A stretch of DNA of 21,483 nt from an uncultured Candidatus Saccharibacteria bacterium (GTDB lineage Bacteria; Patescibacteriota; Saccharimonadia; Saccharimonadales; Saccharimonadaceae). Positions 1 through 6,949 of the stretch are shown here, piece by piece. The position numbers and the translations under genes are program-made. The stretch is taken from contig CARBES010000019.1 in assembly GCA_948944455.1 (NCBI GenBank), positions 1 through 21,483 on the forward strand, read 5' to 3'. Numbering within the stretch: the first letter of the stretch is position 1; each line of letters starts with the position of its first letter. The notes under the pieces are model-generated. The model was not told where the DNA came from, ran no database searches, and saw only the letters and a program-made list of their open reading frames with translations.

Positions 1-1102
1 CAGAACCATCAGCAGATTCGATAGTAGTGGTGGTAGTGTCGTCTGGAGTTTCTGGGGTGGTTGGGGTGGTGGTACCAGTACCCTTCATAAGGTCGGCTGC
101 AATTTGAGCGGCAGTCTGGGTCTTGTTGCCAGTAGCAGTCTTAAAGGCGGCGGCGATAGCCAAAACTTTATCGTAGTTATCCTTAGAAGCGTCTTTATCG
201 GTTGGCTCAACACTATTAACCTTAGTGTAAACAGCATCCCACGCGCTGTAGCCGTCAATGTAGGCATCATCTGCCAAAGCTTCTAGCCCCGCAATCGTAT
301 CCTTACCTTCGAGACTCTTCTGGTCCTTCAAGAGTGGATTAAGGGCATTGGTTAGCGAGCTGATAGCATTATTGTATGCATCAAGCTTAGTCTGAGCTGT
401 AGTAGCAGTGTTATAAAGACCCTGGAAGTATGCATTATTAGTCAAGGCGCTCACCGAGAAAGAAGCAACTGTAGCGTTCGCGTTGTTCAATTCAGAGTAA
501 TCAACAGCGACAGCCCCCTTAGTTTCGTCCTTATTCTCACCAGCAGCAGTGTTGTAAGCAGCAAGAGCACTCTTGAGCTGTTCAACATTCTTGTCGGCAA
601 TCGCTTTATAGATAGCCTTGTAAAGATCGTAGCCATTAGTACCTGTAGCAGCATTGATTACATCTTGATCAGAGGGGTTGACCAAGGTAGCCGGCTTAAT
701 GTAAGCTGGGGCACTAGTAGTCATAGCAGACTTGACAGCCGAGATTGCATTAGCAACGTCAGTCTTATCAAAATTCCCATTCTTGGTCTGGTTTGCATTA
801 ATAGTAGCAATAGCGTCTAGCAAAGTTGCATACTTTTTGTATGTCGCATTGCTTTCCACGGTTGCAACAGCTTTTTCTACTTCACCGCGAGTAGCTTTGA
901 TTTCCTCGGCATCTTCACTGGTGTCGCCACCTTCAGTGCCGGCGCCTGGGGTACCAGTGCCTTCACTATCGTCGGCACCTGGAGTAGTCTCAGTGCTAGT
1001 GTCTTCACCATCTTCAGCATACGTATTCGCAACCGGAGCAACGACGCCCAGGCCCAAAGCGAAAGCTAACGCTAGAGCAGCCAAAACTTGACTTTTCTTC
1101 AT
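1..1102 (-). CDS. Secreted Ala/Thr-rich surface protein, C-terminus outside the window
   Basis: This frame is open from the ATG at 1102 to the window edge (367 codons, no stop). It begins MKKSQVLAALALAFALGLG, a classic signal peptide with a Lys-rich n-region and hydrophobic core, probably cleaved after the Ala near residue 29. An acidic Thr/Gly/Pro linker follows (about 30-62), then a helical Ala/Asn/Lys/Asp-rich body, then a second Thr/Pro-rich stretch (PTTPETPDDTTTTT) at the edge. This layout suggests a cell-surface protein, and the second Thr/Pro stretch may lead to a wall anchor that cannot be seen here. The start is supported by GAGGAG 7 nt upstream. The promoter has a homopolymeric spacer. 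I do not recognise the body domain. The neighbouring 1311-3083 gene is also a surface protein, but the two are separately transcribed. Confidence 0.88.
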   Translation of the reverse strand, partial: MKKSQVLAALALAFALGLGVVAPVANTYAEDGEDTSTETTPGADDSEGTGTPGAGTEGGDTSEDAEEIKATRGEVEKAVATVESNATYKKYATLLDAIATINANQTKNGNFDKTDVANAISAVKSAMTTSAPAYIKPATLVNPSDQDVINAATGTNGYDLYKAIYKAIADKNVEQLKSALAAYNTAAGENKDETKGAVAVDYSELNNANATVASFSVSALTNNAYFQGLYNTATTAQTKLDAYNNAISSLTNALNPLLKDQKSLEGKDTIAGLEALADDAYIDGYSAWDAVYTKVNSVEPTDKDASKDNYDKVLAIAAAFKTATGNKTQTAAQIAADLMKGTGTTTPTTPETPDDTTTTTIESADGS

Positions 1103-1140
1103 TATTGTTCTCCTCAATAATTTTAATGATAACTAAGTTT

Positions 1141-1170
1141 ATTTTACGCAATAAAAAAAAAAAATGTCAA
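1141..1170 (-). promoter_or_regulatory. Promoter with 12-bp poly-A:T spacer
   Basis: On the minus strand TTGACA (1165-1170) is followed by an 18-bp spacer and TAAAAT (1141-1146). Twelve of the spacer bases are an uninterrupted T run (A run 1153-1164 on the plus strand). Slippage of this tract would change the -35/-10 distance for the surface protein gene starting at 1102. Confidence 0.75.
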
Positions 1171-1260
1171 GCATTTTCTAACGAAAATGTGGGTTTCGTG
1201 GCTAGAAAACCGGTTTTTTGAGTATAAATTTGACAAATTTATCCAAAATTTGGAGAGATT

Positions 1261-1292
1261 ATCTCCTCCCTAGCCGAAGCTAGAGAGGAGAT
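1261..1292 (-). terminator. Hairpin terminator after the LPNTG surface protein gene
   Basis: Arms 1261-1274 and 1279-1292 form a 14-bp stem with one mismatch and a 4-nt loop (TTCG in the minus-strand RNA). It lies 18 bp past the stop codon at 1311. The T run (TTTT) is better on the plus-strand side, so termination on the minus strand is inferred mainly from position. Confidence 0.6.
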
Positions 1293-1310
1293 TTTAAGCT
1301 AATTTTAAGC

Positions 1311-3083
1311 TTACCGCTTCGATTTTGCGGAAGTTTTGGTAGACTTGGCGCGAGAGCCGGTCGAGCGGCTAGTCGTCGAGGCAGTCTTCGTCGAAACTTT
1401 GGCTGATTTCGAGCGAGTCGCGACCGTTCGTGCGGAGGATTTTGAGGCAGCGCGTGATTTGGTTGGTTTACTCGCTTTGGCTTCTGAAGTGGTTTTAACA
1501 CCACGGCCTCGGCCGGCAGCTTTCGGCTCTTCCTCGAGATGGTGCCGCGAAGTGAACCGGTGTAAGAGGAGCGCCGCAACCACGAGGATGCCCGCGATAA
1601 TCGCAGCGGCCGCACTCTTCACGGCAGAAACCACACGTGGCGAGTAGATCTCGTTATTAAGACCGGTGTTCGGTAAGCTACCACCCGGGACACTAGGTTT
1701 CGTAGAGTCATCGGGCTTCTGGTCATCCTTATCACCATCGTCCGGGTTCGCCGGATCGTCTTTCCCGTCGTCGCCACCAGGGGTCGGTGTAGTAGTATTA
1801 CGGATTTCCCAGCTGCCATTAACAAAGACAAATTCTTGGCTACTAGCAAGGTAGGCCGCATCAACCTTAGGATTATAGCTTCCACCTTTCAAGCTGACCG
1901 ATTCAGGGTCAAGACCTTCGATGACCTTGCCGGCACCAGCACTGAAACTACCGGAGTTAATCGTCAGAGACTTAAGCGCGCTAGGATTAGTCTCACGAGC
2001 TACTGCACCATACTCATAAAAGACATCGCCATAGTTACTATGATAATTACCATTATTAATAGTTATTTCAATATTACCGGCATAAACCCCAGCATTATCC
2101 TCGATCTGGAAAACCGCACCGCTTTCGTCGATACCGTCATTCCCTGGCGTGACAGCGGTCTTTTCGCCATTAGCCGTAATCCTCGTATCGCCGTCGAGAA
2201 CAAACTTCCCGGCTTTCATGCCGATACCGGTATCTGAGCTAATATGCGTGCCGTTAATCTGCCAGTCAGCGTACCCGGCTGCATAGACAGCGGTGCCACG
2301 GGTCTGTGTCTGAATCCTAGCACCATCAAGCTTAATAACCGGGGCATTAGTTTGATCCTGGATATTGCCATTAACCGTGATCCCGTTAAATCCGTCAATC
2401 TCACCTTTGAAATCAATATTGACGCCATAAGCATGATGATCTTTATGCGAAACGAATAGCCCATAAGCGTAGGAGGTAGAAGCAGCGCGGAGAGTCACGT
2501 CGCGACGAATAGTCAAAGTTGTATTATTGGTGACGTTCGAGTCGTCCGAGCCATAAACCCGTATCGCAATCCCGTCACTATTGCTCGCATAAATCGTACC
2601 GGTACCAGTGATTTCGAGATTGCCACGATAAATATCGAGCACCCGGGCGCCCTCACTATCAACTTCAATATTATGATTATTAAGATCTAGCACGAGCGGT
2701 TGGTCGGTCGGGCGATCAAAGACAAAATTAGCTGAGCCCTTGATATCTTGAGTCAACGTAATAAGACTGACGTTTTTCCCAGCAATAGCGTTACTTAGGG
2801 CCGCTTGGAATTCTTCCGTATCAGCCGGTCGAACTTCCCCCTCTTTCAGTTCGCCTAGGCCATCTTCGGTTTCAGACCCTTCACCTTCAGTCTCTTCGGT
2901 GACATCACCCCCTTCCGAAGTAGAGTCTGAGCCGCCAGTTTCTGGCATAGTTTCGGTTTGTTCTGAGGCTAGGGCTGCGTTACCTACTGTGATAAGATAA
3001 ACAACCGATGGAGTTGCAACCCCAAGCGCCATAATCAGAGCGAGAATGGCCAAATGATAACTTTTTGCGCGCTTTTTTGCCAT
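1311..3083 (-). CDS. LPNTG-type surface protein, beta-solenoid-like, with long basic C-terminal tail
   Basis: This is a 590-residue secreted or anchored protein. Residues 1-38 form a Lys/Arg-rich n-region plus hydrophobic segment (signal or anchor). Residues 41-90 are an acidic, Ser/Thr/Glu-rich linker. Residues 95-425 are rich in Asn/Gly/Asp with repeated short beta-strand patterns (LEITGTGTIYASNSDGIAI, LTINSGSFSAGAGKVIEG), resembling right-handed parallel beta-helix adhesins. Residues 430-468 are a Pro/Asp/Lys linker, LPNTG is at 470-474 and a membrane helix at 487-508. A sortase-type sorting signal normally ends in a few basic residues. Here 82 residues follow the helix, almost all Lys, Arg, Ser, Thr and Ala, resembling histone H1 or AlgP tails. 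No sortase is in the window. The Shine-Dalgarno (AGAAAG) is weak. Substrate or partner is unknown. Confidence 0.85.
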   Translation of the reverse strand: MAKKRAKSYHLAILALIMALGVATPSVVYLITVGNAALASEQTETMPETGGSDSTSEGGDVTEETEGEGSETEDGLGELKEGEVRPADTEEFQAALSNAIAGKNVSLITLTQDIKGSANFVFDRPTDQPLVLDLNNHNIEVDSEGARVLDIYRGNLEITGTGTIYASNSDGIAIRVYGSDDSNVTNNTTLTIRRDVTLRAASTSYAYGLFVSHKDHHAYGVNIDFKGEIDGFNGITVNGNIQDQTNAPVIKLDGARIQTQTRGTAVYAAGYADWQINGTHISSDTGIGMKAGKFVLDGDTRITANGEKTAVTPGNDGIDESGAVFQIEDNAGVYAGNIEITINNGNYHSNYGDVFYEYGAVARETNPSALKSLTINSGSFSAGAGKVIEGLDPESVSLKGGSYNPKVDAAYLASSQEFVFVNGSWEIRNTTTPTPGGDDGKDDPANPDDGDKDDQKPDDSTKPSVPGGSLPNTGLNNEIYSPRVVSAVKSAAAAIIAGILVVAALLLHRFTSRHHLEEEPKAAGRGRGVKTTSEAKASKPTKSRAASKSSARTVATRSKSAKVSTKTASTTSRSTGSRAKSTKTSAKSKR

Positions 3084-3134
3084 ATTTGTGCTTTCTTTTT
3101 AGTTTTAGTGTTGATTTTAGTAAGCTTTAGCTCT

Positions 3135-3164
3135 ATTGTAGCATAAATTGGCAAATTTCAGCAA
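3135..3164 (-). promoter_or_regulatory. Promoter of the LPNTG protein gene
   Basis: On the minus strand TTGCTG (3159-3164), an 18-bp spacer ending TATGC, and TACAAT (3135-3140) form an extended -10 promoter. The -35 overlaps the T run of the rimK terminator. The predicted leader is about 45 nt. Confidence 0.55.
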
Positions 3165-3197
3165 AAAAATGGCTCAGGTCGAGCGACTTGAGCCATT
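3163..3197 (-). terminator. Intrinsic terminator of rimK
   Basis: In the minus-strand RNA a GC-containing stem (AATGGCTCAAGTCG pairing with CGACCTGAGCCATT, one mismatch) is followed by a run of seven U. It lies 29 bp past the rimK stop. Confidence 0.88.
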
Positions 3198-3225
3198 ATA
3201 ACGCTTGTTATAATAGAAAATTCGT

Positions 3226-4134
3226 CTAGGCGCCAACGCGGTCTTTGGAATTTTTGCGAGGAGCGTTCTGAGTAATGTAATCAATAATCTTCTCGGCAAC
3301 ATTGCGCCCAGTGACTTTTTCGATACCAAAGCCTGGCGATGCATTCACCTCAAGGACAAGTGGCCCACGACTCGAGCGCATTAAGTCGACACCGGCAATA
3401 TGGAGACCCATAGCCTTTGCCGCTTTAACGGCGATACGACTTTCTTCTGCAGTAAGCTTAACGCTCGTTCCCTCGCCGCCCTTATGCAGGTTACTACGAA
3501 AATCGTCGTCAAGTGACTGGCGCTTCATACTAGCAACAACGCGCGAACCGACTACAAAAGCACGGATGTCCGTACCAGCTGATTCTTTAACATATTCTTG
3601 CAAGAGGATGTTAGTGCCGTCTTCGTTATAGAGGTAGAAAGCCTGAAGAGCGGATTTAGCCGCCTTCTTAGTCTCAGCAAGAACTACACCGTTACCATGC
3701 GTACCGGAAGCGAGCTTAATAATAACCGGGAGACCGATTTGTTCCAAAAGATCGTCGATATCGGTCGTATTGCGCGAAACCAGAGTCTTCGGGGTATCGA
3801 TACCAGCCTTTGTCAAGATCTGTTGTGAACGCAACTTGTCACGCGCCCGCGTGATTGCAATCGAACTCGACGCCGTCCAGACGCCTTGCATCTCGAATTG
3901 GCGCACCACAGCACAGCCGTAACGTGTCATATTATTAGAAATCCGGGGCATAATCGCATCAAAGCCGGAAAGAATCTTCCCGCGATAATGCACGCTCGGG
4001 TGCTTCTCGTCAAGGGAGAGATAACAGTTCTTATACTTAACAACCCGAACCTTGTGACCACGTCGCTCAGCCTCTTCAACAAGGCGTTTCGTGGAGTAGT
4101 TCGCGTTACCATTCGATAAAATTGCGATCTTCAT
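3226..4134 (-). CDS. rimK: RimK-family ATP-grasp L-glutamate ligase
   Basis: RimK enzymes use ATP to add glutamate to a carboxyl terminus; in proteobacteria the target is ribosomal protein S6, and relatives make other gamma- or alpha-glutamyl products. The 302-residue length matches the family. The N-terminal domain (about 1-90) precedes an ATP-grasp fold (about 95-290). Visible motifs are the ATP-binding Lys in VIIK (K140), the Gly-rich loop GTHGNGV (144-150), the very RimK-specific FRSNLHKGG (212-220), GVDL (248-251) and the metal-binding LEVNASPG (261-268). The next gene upstream is a RimB-like retropepsin, a known partner of RimK in other bacteria. Its own promoter puts the ATG 6 nt after the -10, so the mRNA is probably leaderless. 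The actual substrate here is unproven. Confidence 0.95.
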   Translation of the reverse strand: MKIAILSNGNANYSTKRLVEEAERRGHKVRVVKYKNCYLSLDEKHPSVHYRGKILSGFDAIMPRISNNMTRYGCAVVRQFEMQGVWTASSSIAITRARDKLRSQQILTKAGIDTPKTLVSRNTTDIDDLLEQIGLPVIIKLASGTHGNGVVLAETKKAAKSALQAFYLYNEDGTNILLQEYVKESAGTDIRAFVVGSRVVASMKRQSLDDDFRSNLHKGGEGTSVKLTAEESRIAVKAAKAMGLHIAGVDLMRSSRGPLVLEVNASPGFGIEKVTGRNVAEKIIDYITQNAPRKNSKDRVGA

Positions 4135-4140
4135 TGCTCT

Positions 4141-4169
4141 ATGATATCACACCTTAAGCGTTTTGTCAA
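4141..4169 (-). promoter_or_regulatory. rimK promoter, leaderless geometry
   Basis: TTGACA (4164-4169), a 17-bp spacer and TATCAT (4141-4146) on the minus strand, then only 6 nt (4135-4140) before the ATG at 4134. Transcription would start on or next to the initiator A. Confidence 0.82.
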
Positions 4170-4276
4170 TAGGTTTTCCATAGAAAACGTCTCCTTGCCT
4201 AAGAACCCAAGGGCACTAGAAAATACAGGCAGCTAACACGAACTAAAGGAAGGACGCGTGTAATAGCAGCTGGGTT

Positions 4277-4819
4277 TTAATTTTGCATGTAAGTTTTGTG
4301 AAATTCGTAGGGGTCTTTCTTGAATTGCTCAAGGTCAAGTTTTTGCTTTGGCTTAAACTCGAATTCCACGTCCGGTAAAGAGACATCGACAACAAACTTA
4401 CCTTGGAGAGTGCGACGTCCAATCAAGATCGGGAAGCTGTTGCGGCTACGATCGGAAAGAGAGAAAAGAACATTAATCTTGCGACCATTGATCTTAATAG
4501 GCAGATGGACACGATAGCGCATTTGCTCCTGACCCATGGCGCTACGGACAACCATGACTTTATAGTCCTTACGCTTGATAACTTTTCCATTATAGAAAGG
4601 ACTAGCTGGGCCAAAAAGAGAAAACCTAAGCAGACCATCTTTACCGACGCGAACATTGGAAGCCCAGATCGAAGAAGCTTCAGCGCCAGTGTCGATTTTG
4701 ACAGGAACATTATCGCGATGAGCTACGGAAATATAGACCGATGGCCCAATAATGGGGGTCGTCAGTTTTGGGCTAGCATCAGCCAGTAAAGTTTGGTTAT
4801 GATTAGATTTTTTATTCAT
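4277..4819 (-). CDS. RimB-like retropepsin-fold protease (ATP-dependent zinc protease family name)
   Basis: This 180-residue protein matches the small RimK-associated retropepsin-like family annotated as 'ATP-dependent zinc protease' (PF05618). The aspartyl-protease-like motif VKIDTGAEASS puts the catalytic Asp in DTGA at 43-46, followed by SIWA; a later ILIGRRTL resembles the second conserved psi-loop segment. In Pseudomonas the homologue RimB interacts with RimK and its glutamylation activity; the same pairing here is inferred from adjacency and common strand. The ATG at 4819 has GGAA nine nucleotides upstream, while an in-frame TTG at 4834 would leave no ribosome binding site. No signal peptide is seen, so it should act in the cytoplasm. 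Confidence 0.85.
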   Translation of the reverse strand: MNKKSNHNQTLLADASPKLTTPIIGPSVYISVAHRDNVPVKIDTGAEASSIWASNVRVGKDGLLRFSLFGPASPFYNGKVIKRKDYKVMVVRSAMGQEQMRYRVHLPIKINGRKINVLFSLSDRSRNSFPILIGRRTLQGKFVVDVSLPDVEFEFKPKQKLDLEQFKKDPYEFHKTYMQN

Positions 4820-4852
4820 GAAAAACAATTCCAAAATGATTGGTATATTCCC

Positions 4853-4881
4853 ATATTAGCACACTTTTCCTAATCTGTCAA
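4853..4881 (-). promoter_or_regulatory. Promoter of the RimB-like gene
   Basis: TTGACA (4876-4881), a 17-bp spacer ending TGTGC, and TAATAT (4853-4858) on the minus strand. Predicted leader about 27 nt. It stands back to back with the QueC-like gene promoter. Confidence 0.78.
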
Positions 4882-4906
4882 TAGAGTAGCTAAGCCTGGT
4901 AGCCTA

Positions 4907-4915
4907 TGGTATAAT
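4907..4915 (+). promoter_or_regulatory. Extended -10 promoter of the QueC-like gene, leaderless geometry
   Basis: TGGTATAAT is a perfect extended -10 with no recognisable -35. The ATG at 4922 lies 6 nt after the hexamer, leaving no room for a ribosome binding site. Confidence 0.75.
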
Positions 4916-4921
4916 GAAGCC

Positions 4922-5731
4922 ATGAAAAGTGATAGCTCCAATAGAATTCGCAATGTCCTCTGGACGAGCGGTTGGGATTCGACCTATATGATCTTAGAAA
5001 TGCTACGCAACGGGGAGACTGTGCAGCCGGTTTATATCATCAACCCGCGCCGAAAGAGCCGTTTCATCGAAATGGAAGCGATGGAAAAATTGGAAAAGAA
5101 AATTCGGGAACGTGTAAAAACGGGGAAATTACTGCCAACCAAGAAGTATGACTTAAGAAAAGTTAAAATAGACAAAGACATCCGAAAGGCTCTAAAGCAG
5201 ATTAGCAAGGCTTTGACCGATGATGGACGACGCCCGTTGGGGTATCAGTATGAATACTTGGCAAGTTTTGCGAAGATTCACCATGACGAATACCCAGTGA
5301 TTTCGCTAGGGGTGGAGAAGGTTTCTAAAAACGAGACCGGCGGCCTGGCAACGGCGATTCGGCTTTTCGGGAAGATGACACCGGATTTTCGGATAGATCG
5401 CGTGGCGAGCCAGGATGTATTAATTACATTGCTGGGAAATTTTGACTTTCCATTCATAGACACAACAGAGACAGAAATGCTGGAAAACGTCCATAAGTGG
5501 CAATATGAGGATATTATGAAAGGGATCTGGTTCTGCCACAAGCCAGTTCGAGGTGAGGCTTGTGGGTTCTGTAGCCCGTGCTTCCAAAAGAGTATTGGCG
5601 ATATGGGTTTTTTGTTGTCAGAGGAAGCACAGGCACGATTCCAGAAGTTCAAGGGGATTGAGAAGAAATACGGGCGTCGTGCAAAACAGATTGCGGATTT
5701 CTTCTACCGCTTAACATTACCAAAGAAATAG
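4922..5731 (+). CDS. QueC-like PP-loop ATPase with Cys4 zinc site
   Basis: This 269-residue protein is related to 7-cyano-7-deazaguanine synthase (QueC), which makes preQ0 from carboxy-deazaguanine, ammonia and ATP. The PP-loop is SGWDST (16-21), where canonical QueC has SGGxDS, so one Gly is a Trp. Near the C-terminus, C205-x8-C214-x2-C217-x2-C220 reproduces the spacing of the QueC zinc site. A segment at about 35-105 is rich in Lys/Arg and unlike standard QueC. No queD, queE or queF is nearby. Some QueC-like proteins in defence systems act in protein modification rather than tRNA modification, and the adjacent RimK/RimB pair makes that worth considering; this is inference. The start is chosen because the promoter -10 fits a leaderless mRNA. 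A terminator follows at 5842. Confidence 0.82.
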   Translation: MKSDSSNRIRNVLWTSGWDSTYMILEMLRNGETVQPVYIINPRRKSRFIEMEAMEKLEKKIRERVKTGKLLPTKKYDLRKVKIDKDIRKALKQISKALTDDGRRPLGYQYEYLASFAKIHHDEYPVISLGVEKVSKNETGGLATAIRLFGKMTPDFRIDRVASQDVLITLLGNFDFPFIDTTETEMLENVHKWQYEDIMKGIWFCHKPVRGEACGFCSPCFQKSIGDMGFLLSEEAQARFQKFKGIEKKYGRRAKQIADFFYRLTLPKK

Positions 5732-5841
5732 CGAAGTTTAATCTGCGGCCGCAGGGCGGCATGCCTTATCCGACCAAGACAACATGGCAATGCGATTATA
5801 CAAAAAGTTACTGAACGATGAATTTTCTGCCTAGCCCAAGC

Positions 5842-5870
5842 AAACTCCCGGAGACACCGGGAGTTTCTTT
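5842..5870 (+). terminator. Terminator after the QueC-like gene
   Basis: AAACTCCCGG (5842-5851) pairs perfectly with CCGGGAGTTT (5857-5866) around AGACA, followed by CTTT. It sits between two convergent genes and may serve both. Confidence 0.88.
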
Positions 5871-5884
5871 ATATCTATTAGCTT

Positions 5885-6799
5885 CTAGCCCCAAAAACCG
5901 CGTTTTTTACTCTTTGGATCACGGAATTCTTCAAGGAGCTCTTTCTGACGTTTACTGAGATTCTTCGGAGTCTCGACGATAATCGTGACGATGTGCGGAC
6001 CACGGTCACCATCAGTGCGCATTAGCGGTACGCCATGGCCGGAGAGCTTGAACGGGGTGCCAGATTGAGTGCCGGCTGGAACTTTCATGCGAACATTACC
6101 ATCAACAGTCTCAACATCAACTTCGGTACCGAGCGCAGCATCAACCATCGAGATCACCTTATCGGAGAGAATGATGTTCCCTTCACGAGTGAGGGTTTTA
6201 TGAGGCTTGACCCGAATAAAGACGTAAAGGTCACCCTTTGTACCACCTTTTGGAGCAGCGCCGCCCTTGCCAGACAAACGAATCGACATGCCGTCGTCGA
6301 TACCAGCCGGAATCTTTACTTTGAGGTCTTTGCCGTCGGCAGAAACGACCTTCGTCGTACCAAAAACAGCTTCTTCAAAGTTTAGAACCACAGTAGTACG
6401 ATAATCAGCACCACGAGTCGGGCGACGTTGGCCGCCACCAAAGCCAAAGATCGAGCCTAAGATATCATCTAGCCCACCACCACCGCCAAAATCAAAGTTA
6501 AAGCTTTGGCCATTAAAGTTGAAGTTACCGTTACCGGCACCACCAAATGGATTGCCGCTAGAGCCACCGGCGCCACCAACACCGGCATGACCAAACTGGT
6601 CATAGCGGGCACGCTTTTGCTTGTCTGACAAAACTTCATGAGCCTCGGAAATCTCTTTAAACTTTTCTTCAGCTTCTTTATTGCCTGGATTTTTGTCTGG
6701 ATGATACTTAACCGCAAGCTTACGATAAGCCTTTTTGATCTCATCGTCGGAGGCGTTTTTCGATACGCCTAATATTTCGTAATAATCTCGTTTTGCCAT
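5885..6799 (-). CDS. dnaJ: DnaJ/CbpA-type Hsp40 co-chaperone without zinc fingers
   Basis: The protein stimulates DnaK ATPase and delivers clients. The J-domain spans about 1-70, with HPD at 33-35 inside KYHPDKNPG. A Gly/Phe/Asn-rich linker runs from about 73 to 125. Two C-terminal beta domains follow (about 130-210 and 215-290), with CTD signatures VKIPAGIDDGMSIRLSGKG and VKVPAGTQSGTPFKLSGHG. The CxxCxGxG zinc-finger domain of class A DnaJ is missing, so this is a class B (CbpA-like) protein of 304 residues. It ends in KKRGFWG. It is monocistronic, 7 kb from dnaK, but both have CIRCE-like operators. Its leader is about 100 nt and strongly structured. AAAGG lies just upstream of the ATG. Confidence 0.95.
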   Translation of the reverse strand: MAKRDYYEILGVSKNASDDEIKKAYRKLAVKYHPDKNPGNKEAEEKFKEISEAHEVLSDKQKRARYDQFGHAGVGGAGGSSGNPFGGAGNGNFNFNGQSFNFDFGGGGGLDDILGSIFGFGGGQRRPTRGADYRTTVVLNFEEAVFGTTKVVSADGKDLKVKIPAGIDDGMSIRLSGKGGAAPKGGTKGDLYVFIRVKPHKTLTREGNIILSDKVISMVDAALGTEVDVETVDGNVRMKVPAGTQSGTPFKLSGHGVPLMRTDGDRGPHIVTIIVETPKNLSKRQKELLEEFRDPKSKKRGFWG

Positions 6800-6815
6800 A
6801 ACCTTTTAACTTCTT

Positions 6816-6890
6816 CTCTGACTATTTTATGCCCTAACGGCCATAAAATAGCGCGTCGCTTCGAAAAAGTCAGAGTAAGCTCTGCTTTTT
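6816..6890 (-). promoter_or_regulatory. Structured dnaJ leader with two mutually exclusive hairpins
   Basis: In the minus-strand RNA an upstream hairpin (arms 6885-6890 plus 6880-6884 with 6871-6875 plus 6864-6869, loop CTTA, one bulge) ends in a U run and looks like an intrinsic terminator. Its 3' arm CTCTGACT (6868-6875) can instead pair perfectly with AGTCAGAG (6816-6823), enclosing a third 10-bp stem (6822-6831 with 6842-6851). The alternative pairs end just upstream of the Shine-Dalgarno sequence. Possible thermosensor or attenuator. Confidence 0.5.
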
Positions 6891-6904
6891 GCTTAGCTCC
6901 TTCT

Positions 6905-6934
6905 ATTTTAGCACAAATCGGCTGAGAGTGCTAG
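6905..6934 (-). promoter_or_regulatory. dnaJ promoter -10 overlapped by a CIRCE-like operator
   Basis: TTAGCACAA (6908-6916), a 9-bp spacer and GAGTGCTAG (6926-6934) match CIRCE (TTAGCACTC-N9-GAGTGCTAA) at 15 of 18 positions. An extended -10, TGTGC plus TAAAAT on the minus strand (TAAAAT at 6905-6910), overlaps it; the -35 is poor. HrcA repression is inferred; hrcA is not in the window. Confidence 0.7.
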
Positions 6935-6949
6935 GTGGAATACATGGTT

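Noticed and set aside
732..1091. Plus-strand ORF antisense to the surface protein
   Set aside because: It mirrors the Ala/Thr-rich coding strand, has no expression signals, and its composition is a shadow of the real gene.
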